Shown in pieces: positions 15,778 through 27,118 of a DNA stretch of 64,000 bases. How positions within the stretch are numbered: the stretch's first letter is position 1; each line of letters starts with the position of its first letter. Source of the stretch: Porphyrobacter sp. Lineage in GTDB: Bacteria; Pseudomonadota; Alphaproteobacteria; Sphingomonadales; Sphingomonadaceae. The stretch spans positions 1-64,000 of the forward strand of contig WGLN01000001.1 of the NCBI GenBank assembly GCA_016125555.1, in the 5' to 3' direction. Under the pieces are notes generated by a model, which was not told the DNA's origin, did no database searches, and saw nothing but the letters and a program-made list of their open reading frames with translations. A program made the position numbers and the translations under genes.

Positions 15778-15820
15778 GGCTTTACGGGCAAATACGCAGG
15801 TGGTTCTATTTCCGGGAGAA
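15778..15820 (-). promoter_or_regulatory. Upstream element B of the MarR-type gene
   Basis: Read on the plus strand, GGCTTTACGGGCAAATACGC begins at 15778 and is followed by a second ATTTCCGGGAGAAA block (15808-15821). It resembles element A at 16108-16142 (GGCTTACGGAAAT then CTACAGAGG) and lies at the same distance from the next minus-strand start codon. A shared regulator-binding site or promoter class is inferred. Confidence 0.35.
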
Positions 15821-15851
15821 ACCGCAGCAGCGACAGGCTTCGGCCCGACTC

Positions 15852-16022
15852 TCAGCCGGCCCTGCGCGCCTGTTCGATCCGCAGGTGCTGGATCGCCGCG
15901 TCGACATGCGCTGCGCCGATGTGCAGCCGCATCCGGTCAAGCGCCGTGAGCTGATCTTCGAGAGCGGCAATGACAATCGGCAGGCCGGTCAGGTCCGCAG
16001 CCGGTGTTTCGGTATCGTTCAC
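15852..16022 (-). CDS. Small conserved hypothetical protein
   Basis: A 56-residue acidic/helical protein read from GTG at 16022 (an in-frame ATG at 16046 would add eight residues). The body ADLTGLPIVIAALEDQLTAL followed by DRMRLHIGAAHVDAAIQHLR looks like a coherent two-helix protein with good hydrophobic periodicity, unlike a random reading frame. I recognise the type from sphingomonads but know no function. It sits between the MarR-type gene and ribH, with promoter-like element A upstream. Confidence 0.55.
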   Translation of the reverse strand: MNDTETPAADLTGLPIVIAALEDQLTALDRMRLHIGAAHVDAAIQHLRIEQARRAG

Positions 16023-16107
16023 GCAATTGTCCCAAGCTGGCTGCACGTAGCTGCTAACCCGTGCGACCGGCGAGCAACAGCAGAAGCTGGTCGGATATCG
16101 CGTTAAT

Positions 16108-16142
16108 GGCTTACGGAAATCTACAGAGGGAAACTACGTAGT
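16108..16142 (-). promoter_or_regulatory. Upstream element A with TACGTA palindrome
   Basis: GGCTTACGGAAAT (16108-16120) is followed by CTACAGAGG and the perfect 10-base palindrome ACTACGTAGT (16133-16142). It is in the 161-base gap between ribH and the small gene and 86 bases upstream of that gene's GTG. LuxR-type and other HTH regulators favour such TACGTA dyads, but the regulator here is unknown. Confidence 0.4.
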
Positions 16143-16183
16143 CGGGGCGGGGTGCCAGAATGGAACAACCCGCCCGGAAGGTA

Positions 16184-16603
16184 TCAACCGAAGCGTTCCT
16201 GAAGCGCGAGCAGCGCCAGCGCCGCCTTGGCCGCCTCGCCGCCCTTGTCCTTCTGCGCCGGGTCGGCGCGGACCAGCGCCTGGGCCTCGTTCTCGACCGT
16301 GAGGATGCCGTTGCCGATGGCGATGCCGTCCATGGTCAAAGCCATGATCGCGCGCGCGCTTTCGCCCGCGACGATCTCGAAGTGGTAGGTTTCGCCGCGG
16401 ATCACCACGCCGATCGCGACGAAACCATCGTAGAGGTCGGCCTCCGCGGCGAGCGCGATTGCGCCGGGGATTTCGAGCGCGCCGGGCACGGTCAGCACCT
16501 CGACCGTGTGCCCGGCGGCTTCCAGCGCGGCGCGCGCGCCGGCGATCAGCATGTCGTTCAGGTGGGCGTAGAAGCGCGCTTCGACGATCAGGATGCGGGC
16601 CAT
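16184..16603 (-). CDS. ribH: 6,7-dimethyl-8-ribityllumazine synthase
   Basis: Penultimate enzyme of riboflavin synthesis: condenses 3,4-dihydroxy-2-butanone 4-phosphate with the pyrimidinedione. The 139-residue protein starts [17 protein letters not shown]. It shows the substrate-binding segments [12 protein letters not shown] and [17 protein letters not shown], the latter with the catalytic histidine region, then the [12 protein letters not shown] stretch of the family. Start at 16603, where homology begins; it is four bases after the stop of ribBA, so the two are cotranslated. The product of RibB is the direct substrate of RibH, which explains the pairing. Confidence 0.95.
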   Translation of the reverse strand: MARILIVEARFYAHLNDMLIAGARAALEAAGHTVEVLTVPGALEIPGAIALAAEADLYDGFVAIGVVIRGETYHFEIVAGESARAIMALTMDGIAIGNGILTVENEAQALVRADPAQKDKGGEAAKAALALLALQERFG

Positions 16604-16607
16604 TGGG

Positions 16608-17855
16608 TCACTCCGGAATGGGATGGAAGTCGGTGATGGCAAGGCCGTAGCCTTCGAGCGCCACCAGATCGGGGCGGCTGTTCGACAGCAGCACCATTTC
16701 GGTGACGCCGAGGTCGGCGAGGATCTGCGAGCCGATGCCGATGTTGCGCAGTTCCTCATCGGGGCGCCACTCGCCGGTGCCGACGCGGCCGGTGAGGATG
16801 ACGATCACGCCCGAGCCATGCTCGCCAACGGCCTGCATCGCGCGCTGGAGCGTGCGCTTCCTCGGCCCGGGCTGCCCAAGCACATCGTCGAACACGGAAA
16901 TGGGGTGAACGCGGGCGAGGGTGGGCTCGCCGGGGATGACGTGGCCCTTCTGCAGGACATAGGCCTCGTTGCCCTCGACGCGGTTGCGATAGGTGATCAT
17001 CCGCCACTGGCCGCCGTAATCGCTCTCGAAGGCGCGCTCCCCGACCCGCTCGACGAGATGGTCGTTGCGCATCCGGTAGGCGATCAGGTCGCGGATCGTG
17101 CCGATCTTGAGGTCGTGCCGCCGCGCGAAGGCGACGAGGTCGTCGAGCCGCGCCATGGTGCCGTCCTCGTTCATGATCTCGCAGATCACGCCGCTGGGGT
17201 TGAGCCCGGCAAGGCGCGAGATGTCGACCGCCGCCTCGGTATGCCCGGCGCGCACCAGCACCCCGCCGTCGCGCGCCATCAGCGGGAAGACGTGGCCAGG
17301 GGTGACGATGTCCTCCGGGCCTTTCGAAGAATCGATCGCGACCGAGATGGTCCGCGCGCGGTCCGCCGCGGAGATGCCGGTGGTGACGCCTTCCCTCGCC
17401 TCGATCGAGATGGTGAAGGCGGTCTGCATCGATTCCTTGTTGTTGCGGCTCATCGGCTCGAGCCCCAATGCATCGACGCGCGCCTTGGCGAGCGCGAGGC
17501 AGATGAGGCCGCGGCCATGCGTGGCCATGAAGTTGATCGCCGCCGGGGTCGCCATCTGCGCCGGGATGATGAGATCGCCCTCGTTCTCGCGGTCCTCGTC
17601 GTCGACGAGGATGTACATGCGACCGTTCCTCGCCTCGTCGATGATCTCCTCGATCGTGGCGAGCACGGGCTTGTCGTCATTGGCGTCGAGAAAGGCCTCG
17701 AGCTTGGCGAGGGTCTCGGCGGTGGGGTTCCAGCTGTCCTCCCCGCAATCGCGCAGGGTGTTGGCATGGAGGCCCGCTGCACGCGCGAGGCCGGCGCGGG
17801 TCATGCCGCCCGATGTGACGAGTTCGCGCACGCGTGTGATGATCGATGTGTCCAT
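16608..17855 (-). CDS. ribB: HTH-RibB fused to degenerate RibA-like domain
   Basis: A 415-residue three-part protein. Residues 1-58 look like an XRE/lambda-repressor-type helix-turn-helix ([19 protein letters not shown]). Residues 64-265 are 3,4-dihydroxy-2-butanone 4-phosphate synthase: metal/substrate motif [10 protein letters not shown] (85-94), TPGHVFPL (185-192), GHTEAAVDI (204-212). Residues 285-412 align with GTP cyclohydrolase II, but the zinc-cysteine segment is replaced ([13 protein letters not shown], no cysteine) and the QEGRGIGL motif is absent, so this part is probably inactive, like the reported RibBX variants. No ribosome-binding site is evident; a GATAAT box ends eight bases before the ATG, so the mRNA may be nearly leaderless. 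An 18-base palindrome overlaps that box. Forms an operon with ribH. Confidence 0.9.
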   Translation of the reverse strand: MDTSIITRVRELVTSGGMTRAGLARAAGLHANTLRDCGEDSWNPTAETLAKLEAFLDANDDKPVLATIEEIIDEARNGRMYILVDDEDRENEGDLIIPAQMATPAAINFMATHGRGLICLALAKARVDALGLEPMSRNNKESMQTAFTISIEAREGVTTGISAADRARTISVAIDSSKGPEDIVTPGHVFPLMARDGGVLVRAGHTEAAVDISRLAGLNPSGVICEIMNEDGTMARLDDLVAFARRHDLKIGTIRDLIAYRMRNDHLVERVGERAFESDYGGQWRMITYRNRVEGNEAYVLQKGHVIPGEPTLARVHPISVFDDVLGQPGPRKRTLQRAMQAVGEHGSGVIVILTGRVGTGEWRPDEELRNIGIGSQILADLGVTEMVLLSNSRPDLVALEGYGLAITDFHPIPE

Positions 17856-17863
17856 AGTCAGCC

Positions 17864-17884
17864 ATTATCACATCGCGATGTGAT
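17864..17884 (-). promoter_or_regulatory. Candidate ribB operator and -10 box
   Basis: ATCACATCGCGATGTGAT at 17867-17884 is a perfect 18-base palindrome. On the minus strand its end overlaps GATAAT (17864-17869), a five-of-six match to the -10 consensus, whose downstream edge is eight bases from the ribB ATG. A protein bound here would block RNA polymerase. No FMN riboswitch (RFN element) can fit: the whole gap to the divergent gene is 98 bases. Confidence 0.6.
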
Positions 17885-17953
17885 TGCAAGCCAGGCGCGT
17901 GTGCGGCCAAGCCAATGGTTGCGTCCTCTCCCGCTTGATGCGACCAACGCGAC

Positions 17954-18880
17954 ATGAAGAACATCCTCGCCAGCCTCGCCATCGCCGCGCTCGCCGTTCC
18001 CGCCATGGCGCAGGACGCCGCAGGAACGGCCCAGACCCCTGCGCAAATCGTGGAGAACGCGCCGAGAGACGCGTGGAAGCCGATCGCGCCCGAAAATCTC
18101 CTGATCTTGGAACTCGCGGCCGACGCGGCGGGCAAGCCGCGCGAGGTCGTCATCCGGCTGATGCCGCCGCCCTTCAGCCAGCCGTGGGTGGACAATGTCC
18201 GCACCCTTGCCCGCGCGCATTGGTGGGATGGCACGAGCGTTTACAGGGTCGTGGAGAATTTCGTCGCGCAATGGGGCGGGGGCGACGACGAGGAGGCGGG
18301 GTTTCCGCCTTACGTTCTGCCCGAGGGGGTGCAGTCGCCTCTCGTTCCCTACACGCTTGCCCCGCCGCAGGACGGCAGGACTTATGCGCACGAGGCCTGG
18401 CCCGATCCCTACGCGCCGCACACCGGCCTTCGCGACGGGCTCGCCTTCGGGTGGGACGCACAGGCGATGTGGCCGCTGCATTGCTACGGCACGGTCGCGG
18501 TCGCCCGCGACATGCCGCCCGACACCGGGACCGGCGCCGAACTCTATGCGGTGATCGGCAATGCGCCGCGCCGGCTCGACCGCAACCTTGCAGTGGTGGG
18601 GAAGGTCATTGCCGGCATCGAACATCTCGCGACCCTGCCACGCGGGACCGGCGATGCCGGCGTCTACGCGGCACGCAGCGAGGATACGCCGATCCTTTCG
18701 GTCAGGCTCGCCAGCGACCTCGCCGATCCGCCGCGCTACGAATATCTCGACACGGCGAGCGAGAGCTTCGCCCGTTATGCCGCCGCGCGCGTGTCACGCG
18801 GCAACGACTTCTACGTCGCGCCGCCGAGCCGTGAGGACATCTGCGCCCTGCCGGTGCCGACCCGACGCATCGCGGACTAG
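17954..18880 (+). CDS. Periplasmic cyclophilin-type peptidylprolyl isomerase
   Basis: A 308-residue exported protein with a clear signal peptide (MKNILASLAIAALAVPAMAQ). The central part carries a diverged cyclophilin fold. The family's RxxPGFMxQxG region corresponds to VVENFVAQWGGG, and the later core includes AVARDMPPDTGTGAELYAVI and NLAVVGKVIAGIEHLATLP, the cyclophilin G-V-G-ME-V segment. A role in folding periplasmic or outer-membrane proteins is inferred from the family. It diverges from ribBA across 98 bases, so its promoter region overlaps the ribB operator area. Intact length; catalytic residues are only partly conserved, so activity is uncertain. Confidence 0.82.
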   Translation: MKNILASLAIAALAVPAMAQDAAGTAQTPAQIVENAPRDAWKPIAPENLLILELAADAAGKPREVVIRLMPPPFSQPWVDNVRTLARAHWWDGTSVYRVVENFVAQWGGGDDEEAGFPPYVLPEGVQSPLVPYTLAPPQDGRTYAHEAWPDPYAPHTGLRDGLAFGWDAQAMWPLHCYGTVAVARDMPPDTGTGAELYAVIGNAPRRLDRNLAVVGKVIAGIEHLATLPRGTGDAGVYAARSEDTPILSVRLASDLADPPRYEYLDTASESFARYAAARVSRGNDFYVAPPSREDICALPVPTRRIAD

Positions 18881-18918
18881 GCCGCCGCGGCCGGTCGAAA
18901 TGCGGCAAGTGAAGGGGG

Positions 18919-18994
<76 letters not shown>

Positions 18995-19115
18995 ATTTCC
19001 GAACAGGCCGGAAAAGCGCGATGGGGTGCGCCGATGACGGCTCCCGATTCGCGTGAGGCGCTGCATTTAGCGTGCCCGGCGGGGATGACAAGGCCCCAAT
19101 CGGCAAAAATGCCGC

Positions 19116-20252
19116 TCATCCTGCAAGGCTGCGGCGCGGCGCCTTCTGGTTCCAGCGGTTGACCATCATCAGCACCCCGATGCAGATCATGTTGGTGAGC
19201 ATCGAGGAGCCGCCGTGGCTCATCCACGGCAGCGGGATGCCGACCACCGGGGCCATGCCCATCACCATCATCAGGTTGATCGCGGCATAGAAGAAGATCG
19301 TCACCACCATGCCGCCCGCGAGCAGGCTGGAGAAGCGGTCCTCCGATTGCTGGGCGACCTTCCATCCCCAGCGCAGGATGATGGCGAAGACGATCAGCAC
19401 GAACAGCCCGCCGACCAGGCCCCATTCCTCGGCCATGGTGGCGAAGACGAAATCGGTATGCGGCTCGGGCAGGTAGTTGAGGTGGCTCTGCGAGCCCTCG
19501 TTGAAGCCCTTGCCGAAGATCCCGCCCGAACCGATCGCGATCTTCGACTGGGTGATGTGATAGCCCGCGCCGAGCGGATCGGCCTCGGGGTCGAACATCG
19601 TCAGCACGCGGCGCTGCTGGTATTCCTTGAGCCCGTAGAAGAAGGCGATCGGCGCGGCGATCAGCGCCGCCAGGCCGCCGCCCACGAACCAGCGCATCGG
19701 GAGCCCCGCGAGCAGCATCACCATCGCCCCGCCGAAGCCGATCGCCAGCGCGGTGCCGAGATCGGGCTGGGTGAGCACCAGCGCCATCGGGATCGCCACC
19801 AGCGCGCCGGGGATCACCAGCGCGCGCCAGGTGTTGGTCATTCCCACCGGCAGGCTCGAATAGAACAGCGCCAGCGTGATCACGACGATCGGCTTCATCA
19901 GTTCCGAGGGCTGCAGCACGATCACCCCGAGATCGAGCCAGCGCTGGCTGCCCCCGCCCACGAAGCCGACCAGTTCCACCCCGAACAGCAGCAGCACGAC
20001 AATGATGTAGGCGGGGTAGGTCAGCAGCCTGACAAGCTCGCGCGGGACGAAGGAGATGATGACCGCCATCACCAGCGTCACCCCGAAGCGGAACAGGTGC
20101 GATGCCGCAAACGGCGTCATCGAGCCGCCGGCCGCCGAATAGAGCACCGCCGCCCCGAAGCTGACCAGCGCGAACAGCGGGATCAGCATCTCCCAGGGCT
20201 GGCGCGCGATCGGATCGGGCACGATCCCCGTGGAATGGGCGCCATATCTCAT
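19116..20252 (-). CDS. rodA: Rod shape-determining protein RodA
   Basis: SEDS-family peptidoglycan polymerase of the elongasome, working with PBP2. The 378-residue protein has about ten membrane helices and SEDS signatures (QRWLDLGVIVLQPSELMK, LTQPDLGTAL, and the C-terminal GIPLPWMSHGGSSML). In the family the aspartate in the large loop is catalytic. Its ATG overlaps the mrdA stop by four bases, so RodA and PBP2 are translationally coupled. It is the last gene of the mreB-C-D-mrdA-rodA cluster. Confidence 0.96.
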   Translation of the reverse strand: MRYGAHSTGIVPDPIARQPWEMLIPLFALVSFGAAVLYSAAGGSMTPFAASHLFRFGVTLVMAVIISFVPRELVRLLTYPAYIIVVLLLFGVELVGFVGGGSQRWLDLGVIVLQPSELMKPIVVITLALFYSSLPVGMTNTWRALVIPGALVAIPMALVLTQPDLGTALAIGFGGAMVMLLAGLPMRWFVGGGLAALIAAPIAFFYGLKEYQQRRVLTMFDPEADPLGAGYHITQSKIAIGSGGIFGKGFNEGSQSHLNYLPEPHTDFVFATMAEEWGLVGGLFVLIVFAIILRWGWKVAQQSEDRFSSLLAGGMVVTIFFYAAINLMMVMGMAPVVGIPLPWMSHGGSSMLTNMICIGVLMMVNRWNQKAPRRSLAG

Positions 20253-22429
20253 GGCAGGTTGCCCGCCCCGGGGGTGCCGCCGGGCAGGGGAGCGGGCGCG
20301 CCTGCCGGGGCAGGGGAGGGCGCGGCGCTCGCGGGAGCGGCGGGCGCGGGCTGTCCCGCGGGCGCGACCGGCGGGGTGCCCGAAGGATTGGCCTCGGGCC
20401 GGGGTGCGATCACTTCCTCGGCGATCGCCTGGGATTGCTGCGCGGCGACCCGCGCCTCGGCCTCGACGCGGTCGAAGATCTCCTCGTCGCGGCGCGGCGC
20501 CCGGCGCACCTCGGCCCCGCGCGCGGCCGCATAGGCGGCGTAGCGCGCATCGAGCCGCTGCTGCGCCGTTCCGCCCCACTGCTTTTCCAGCGCGGTCAGG
20601 GCGTCCATGCCCTTCGCCGGGTCGAACAGGAAGGTCATCACGTCGCGCGCGATCGGGTAGGCCGCGCCCGACCCGCCGCCGTGCTCGATCACCACCGCCC
20701 CGGCATAGCGCGGGTTGTCATAGGGGGCGAAGAAGATGAACAGGCCGTGATCGCGATATTTCCACGGGCCGGACTTGCCGTTCGAGATGCTCAGCGAGAC
20801 GACCTGCGCGGTCCCGGTCTTGCCGGCGATCTCGATCCCCTCGATCGGCAGGCGCGCGCGGCCCGCAGTGCCCGGGCCGTTGACCACGTCGCGCATCGCC
20901 TTGCGGACATAGGCGACGTTCTGGTCCGGGAAGTCGATCGCGTCGAAGCCTGCCGGCTTGGTGTCGAGCGTGAGGCGCGGCAGGACGTGGCGCCCGGTGG
21001 CGAGCCGCGAGGCCATCACCGCAAGCTGCAAGGGGCTGGCGAGCATGTAGCCCTGGCCGATGGTGGCGTTGACCGTGTCGAAGGTCTGCCACTCGCGGCC
21101 CCACTTCTTCATCTTCCATGCCGGGTCGGGCACTGTGCCGTAGAACTGGCTGGTGACGGGCAGCGGAAACTCCTGCCCCAACCCGCAGCGCCGCGCCATC
21201 GCCGCGATCGGATCCATGCCGATGCGCTGGGACATGGCGTAGAAATAGACGTCGCAGCTCTGGTAGATGCCCTTGGCCATGTCGACCGTGCCGTGGCCGC
21301 GGCGGTTCCAGCAGCCGAACACGCGGTTGCCCACGCGCAGGCCGCCGCCGCAGAACACGGTTTCTTCGGGGTCGATGCCCTGCGACATCAGCGCCATCGA
21401 GACCATCGGCTTCACTGTCGAGCCGGGCGGATAGAGGCCCTTGAGCACCTTGTTGCGCAGCGGCACGCGCTCGTCGTCGCGCAGCATCGCGTATTCGACG
21501 CTGCCGATCCCGTCGGAGAAGCTGTTGGGGTCGAAGCTTGGCATCGAGGCCATGCACAGCAGGTCGCCGGTGTGGCAGTCCATCACCACCACCGAGCCGC
21601 TTTCCAGGCCGATGCGGCGCGCGGCATAGTCCTGCAGCGGGCCGTCGATGGTCAGCCGCACGGGCGCGCCCTGGATGTCCTCGCGGGTTTCGAGATCGCG
21701 GACGATCCGGCCCGATGCCGTCACCTCGACCCGGCGCGCGCCCGGGATGCCGCGCAGCTGCTTTTCGAACTTCTTCTCCAGCCCGTCCTTGCCGATCTTG
21801 TAGCCCGGCGTGATCAGCAGCGGATTGCGATCCTGCTCGTATTCCTCGGCCGAGGCCGGGCCGACATAGCCGATCAGGTGACCGACGCTGGAGGCGGTGG
21901 GATAGAAGCGCGAGAAGCCGCGTTGCGGCACCACGCCGGGCAGGTCGGGCAGGCGCACGCTGATCGCTGCGAACTGGTCGTAGTCGAGCCCGCTCGCCAC
22001 CTCGACCGGGGCGAAGCCGCGGGATTCGGCGACCTTGTCCTTGATGTCGGCGATCCGCGCCGCATCGAGCGCGAGCAGCGCGCCGATCCGGTCGATGGTG
22101 CGCTCGGGATCGGTGAGGCGTTCGGGGATGATGTCGACGCGGAAATCGGCGCGGTTCGAGGCTAGCGGCGCGCCGTTGCGATCGAGAATCCAGCCGCGCC
22201 GCGGCGGGATGAGGGTGAGATTGACCCGGTTGCTTTCGGATTCGAGCCGGTATTTCTCGTTCTCGGCAATCGCGAGATAGCCCATGCGCGCGGCCAGCAG
22301 CACGCCGATCCCGCCCTGGACGGAGCCGATCAGCACCGTCCTGCGCTCGAAGGAGGAGCGCAGGATCGAGGCGTTGATGACCTTGGCGGGACGGGACCTG
22401 CGCGACTTGCGCGAGAAGGGCAGCTTCAC
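20249..22429 (-). CDS. mrdA: Penicillin-binding protein 2
   Basis: Class B transpeptidase of the elongasome. The 726 residues begin with a cytoplasmic basic tail and one membrane anchor (GSVQGGIGVLLAARMGYLAI). A dimerisation/pedestal domain (PPRRGWILDRNGAPLASN) follows, then the transpeptidase domain with S337 and K340 in GSTVKP, the SCD triplet and KTGT. The last 100 or so residues are a Pro/Ala/Gly-rich extension not needed by the fold. The start is a GTG at 22429 with GGAGG five bases upstream, overlapping the mreD stop by four bases. Confidence 0.96.
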   Translation of the reverse strand: MKLPFSRKSRRSRPAKVINASILRSSFERRTVLIGSVQGGIGVLLAARMGYLAIAENEKYRLESESNRVNLTLIPPRRGWILDRNGAPLASNRADFRVDIIPERLTDPERTIDRIGALLALDAARIADIKDKVAESRGFAPVEVASGLDYDQFAAISVRLPDLPGVVPQRGFSRFYPTASSVGHLIGYVGPASAEEYEQDRNPLLITPGYKIGKDGLEKKFEKQLRGIPGARRVEVTASGRIVRDLETREDIQGAPVRLTIDGPLQDYAARRIGLESGSVVVMDCHTGDLLCMASMPSFDPNSFSDGIGSVEYAMLRDDERVPLRNKVLKGLYPPGSTVKPMVSMALMSQGIDPEETVFCGGGLRVGNRVFGCWNRRGHGTVDMAKGIYQSCDVYFYAMSQRIGMDPIAAMARRCGLGQEFPLPVTSQFYGTVPDPAWKMKKWGREWQTFDTVNATIGQGYMLASPLQLAVMASRLATGRHVLPRLTLDTKPAGFDAIDFPDQNVAYVRKAMRDVVNGPGTAGRARLPIEGIEIAGKTGTAQVVSLSISNGKSGPWKYRDHGLFIFFAPYDNPRYAGAVVIEHGGGSGAAYPIARDVMTFLFDPAKGMDALTALEKQWGGTAQQRLDARYAAYAAARGAEVRRAPRRDEEIFDRVEAEARVAAQQSQAIAEEVIAPRPEANPSGTPPVAPAGQPAPAAPASAAPSPAPAGAPAPLPGGTPGAGNLP

Positions 22430-22983
22430 CCGATCCTCCGTGCCCGGGCCAGACGAAAACGATCGAGACCGGCGACCATGTGCGCCAATATCGGGTAGAG
22501 CAGCACCGACAACAAGACCTGCGGCGTGGAAACCGCGAGCATTTCGGGCGTGAGCCGCGCGCCCGACAGCATCAGGGCGGCAAGCCAGTAGAGCGTCGCA
22601 ACCAGACCGGCCATGAACCAGTCCTGCCAGAAGCCGCGCCACGGAAAGCGCGCCTCGACCATCTCGATGGCGATCATCGCCAGCGAGAACAGCAGGATGC
22701 CGCTGCCGAAAGGCTGACCGCTGAACAGGTCGTCGAAGGCCCCGAGCGGCGCGCCTGCCCACAGCGGCAGCAGTCCGGGACGCACCAGGCGCCAGGCGAG
22801 CAGCATCAGGAAGCCGAGCGGCGGCACCAGCGGCATGACGTCCGCCACCACCAGCACCGGCAGCAGCGATCCGAGCATGATCGAGAGGTAGGGCACGCTG
22901 GTGGCGCGCAGCGGCGACTGGGCGCGGTTGATGCGGCTGCCGTAGGGATCGGAACGCGCGCGGGGGTTGAGCCGCTCCATCAC
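22426..22983 (-). CDS. mreD: Rod shape-determining protein MreD
   Basis: A 185-residue integral membrane protein with five or six hydrophobic segments (LSIMLGSLLPVLVVADVMPL, FGSGILLFSLAMIAIEMVE, and two more), the expected size and placement of MreD between mreC and mrdA. It is a component of the Rod complex that links cytoplasmic MreB to the periplasmic synthesis machinery. It is tied to both neighbours by four-base overlaps. The second of two consecutive Met codons could be the real start. Confidence 0.9.
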   Translation of the reverse strand: MMERLNPRARSDPYGSRINRAQSPLRATSVPYLSIMLGSLLPVLVVADVMPLVPPLGFLMLLAWRLVRPGLLPLWAGAPLGAFDDLFSGQPFGSGILLFSLAMIAIEMVEARFPWRGFWQDWFMAGLVATLYWLAALMLSGARLTPEMLAVSTPQVLLSVLLYPILAHMVAGLDRFRLARARRIG

Positions 22984-23927
22984 TCGCCCGCCGTGCCGTT
23001 TGCGGCCGTCACGGGGCCGGGCCGCAGGTCGGCCTCGGCTTCGCCCTCGAGCGGTTCTCGCGGGTTCTCGAGCGCGGACACCGCCTCGGGCTGGTAGATC
23101 GGCTCGACCGCGACATAGTTGGTGGCGGAGGGCTCGGCGACCAGCCGCGCGAGGCCGCCATCGGGCGTGATCGCGGTGATGATCCCGACCGCGACGCCGG
23201 GACGGTAATATCCGCCCGCGCCGCTGGTCACCACCAGATCGCCGGGCTTCAAGGGATTGATGCCGAGATTGACCAGCCGCACCCGCAGCAAGCCGTCGCC
23301 GCGCCCTTCGGCGAAGGCGACCACGTCGTCCTTGGCGCGGCGCACCGGCAGCACGCTTTCGCTGTCGGTGAGTAGCAGCACGCGCGCGGAGCTGCGCCCG
23401 GTCTCGAGCACGCGGCCGATCACCCCGCGCTCGGAGATGATCGGCATTCCCGCCATGACGCCGTCCGTCCGCCCCACACCGAGGAAGGCGAGCCGCCGCC
23501 CGCTCGAGGCGGTCGAGCCGATGAGACGCGCGGTGGCGACCGGCTTGACCACGCTTTCGCGCATGGCCAGCAGCGCCTTCAACCGGCGGTTCTCGGCCTT
23601 GACCGATTCCGCCTCGGCGAGGCGAATGCGCGCGAGTTCGACCTCGCGGCGCAGCGCCGCGTTCTGGCTGCCGGCGCGGAAATAGCCCGCGATCCCGTCG
23701 AACACACTGTCGCTCCCGGTGCGGGCGGCGGCGGTCACCTCGCCCGCGGGGGCGACCGTATCGCCAGCGAGGCCGCGCAAGGGCGCGAAAGCCGCGGGTT
23801 GCCAGAAGGAGAGCAGCAGCAGCCCGAAGCCGATCAGCGCGCCGACGCCGGCCAGCAGGTAGCCGGTGAAGACCGAGAACTGTGCCTTCTTCGAGAAGCC
23901 CGACCGTCGCGATGAAGGCGGCGCCAT
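22980..23927 (-). CDS. mreC: Rod shape-determining protein MreC
   Basis: Bitopic scaffold of the elongasome. In its 315 residues a short basic N-terminus precedes one membrane helix (GYLLAGVGALIGFGLLLLSF). A coiled-coil region follows (REVELARIRLAEAESVKAEN), and then the beta-domain with typical MreC patterns (GLLRVRLVNLGINPLKPGDLVVTSG, ALLAMRESV, VGIITAITPD). The C-terminal 35 residues are acidic and low complexity. It begins 46 bases after the mreB stop. Confidence 0.95.
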   Translation of the reverse strand: MAPPSSRRSGFSKKAQFSVFTGYLLAGVGALIGFGLLLLSFWQPAAFAPLRGLAGDTVAPAGEVTAAARTGSDSVFDGIAGYFRAGSQNAALRREVELARIRLAEAESVKAENRRLKALLAMRESVVKPVATARLIGSTASSGRRLAFLGVGRTDGVMAGMPIISERGVIGRVLETGRSSARVLLLTDSESVLPVRRAKDDVVAFAEGRGDGLLRVRLVNLGINPLKPGDLVVTSGAGGYYRPGVAVGIITAITPDGGLARLVAEPSATNYVAVEPIYQPEAVSALENPREPLEGEAEADLRPGPVTAANGTAGE

Positions 23928-23973
23928 GGCTGAAAGTCCCTTCTGCCGATCCCCGGCGTCAGGCCAATGCGGC

Positions 23974-27114
<3,141 letters not shown>

Positions 27115-27118
<4 letters not shown>

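Noticed and set aside
17856..17953. FMN riboswitch in front of ribB
   Set aside because: The gap is only 98 bases and lacks the conserved RFN elements.
19070..19110. Hairpin with T-run after rodA
   Set aside because: The stem is short (CGGCA/TGCCG) and the T-run lies in the loop rather than after the stem, so it is not a terminator.
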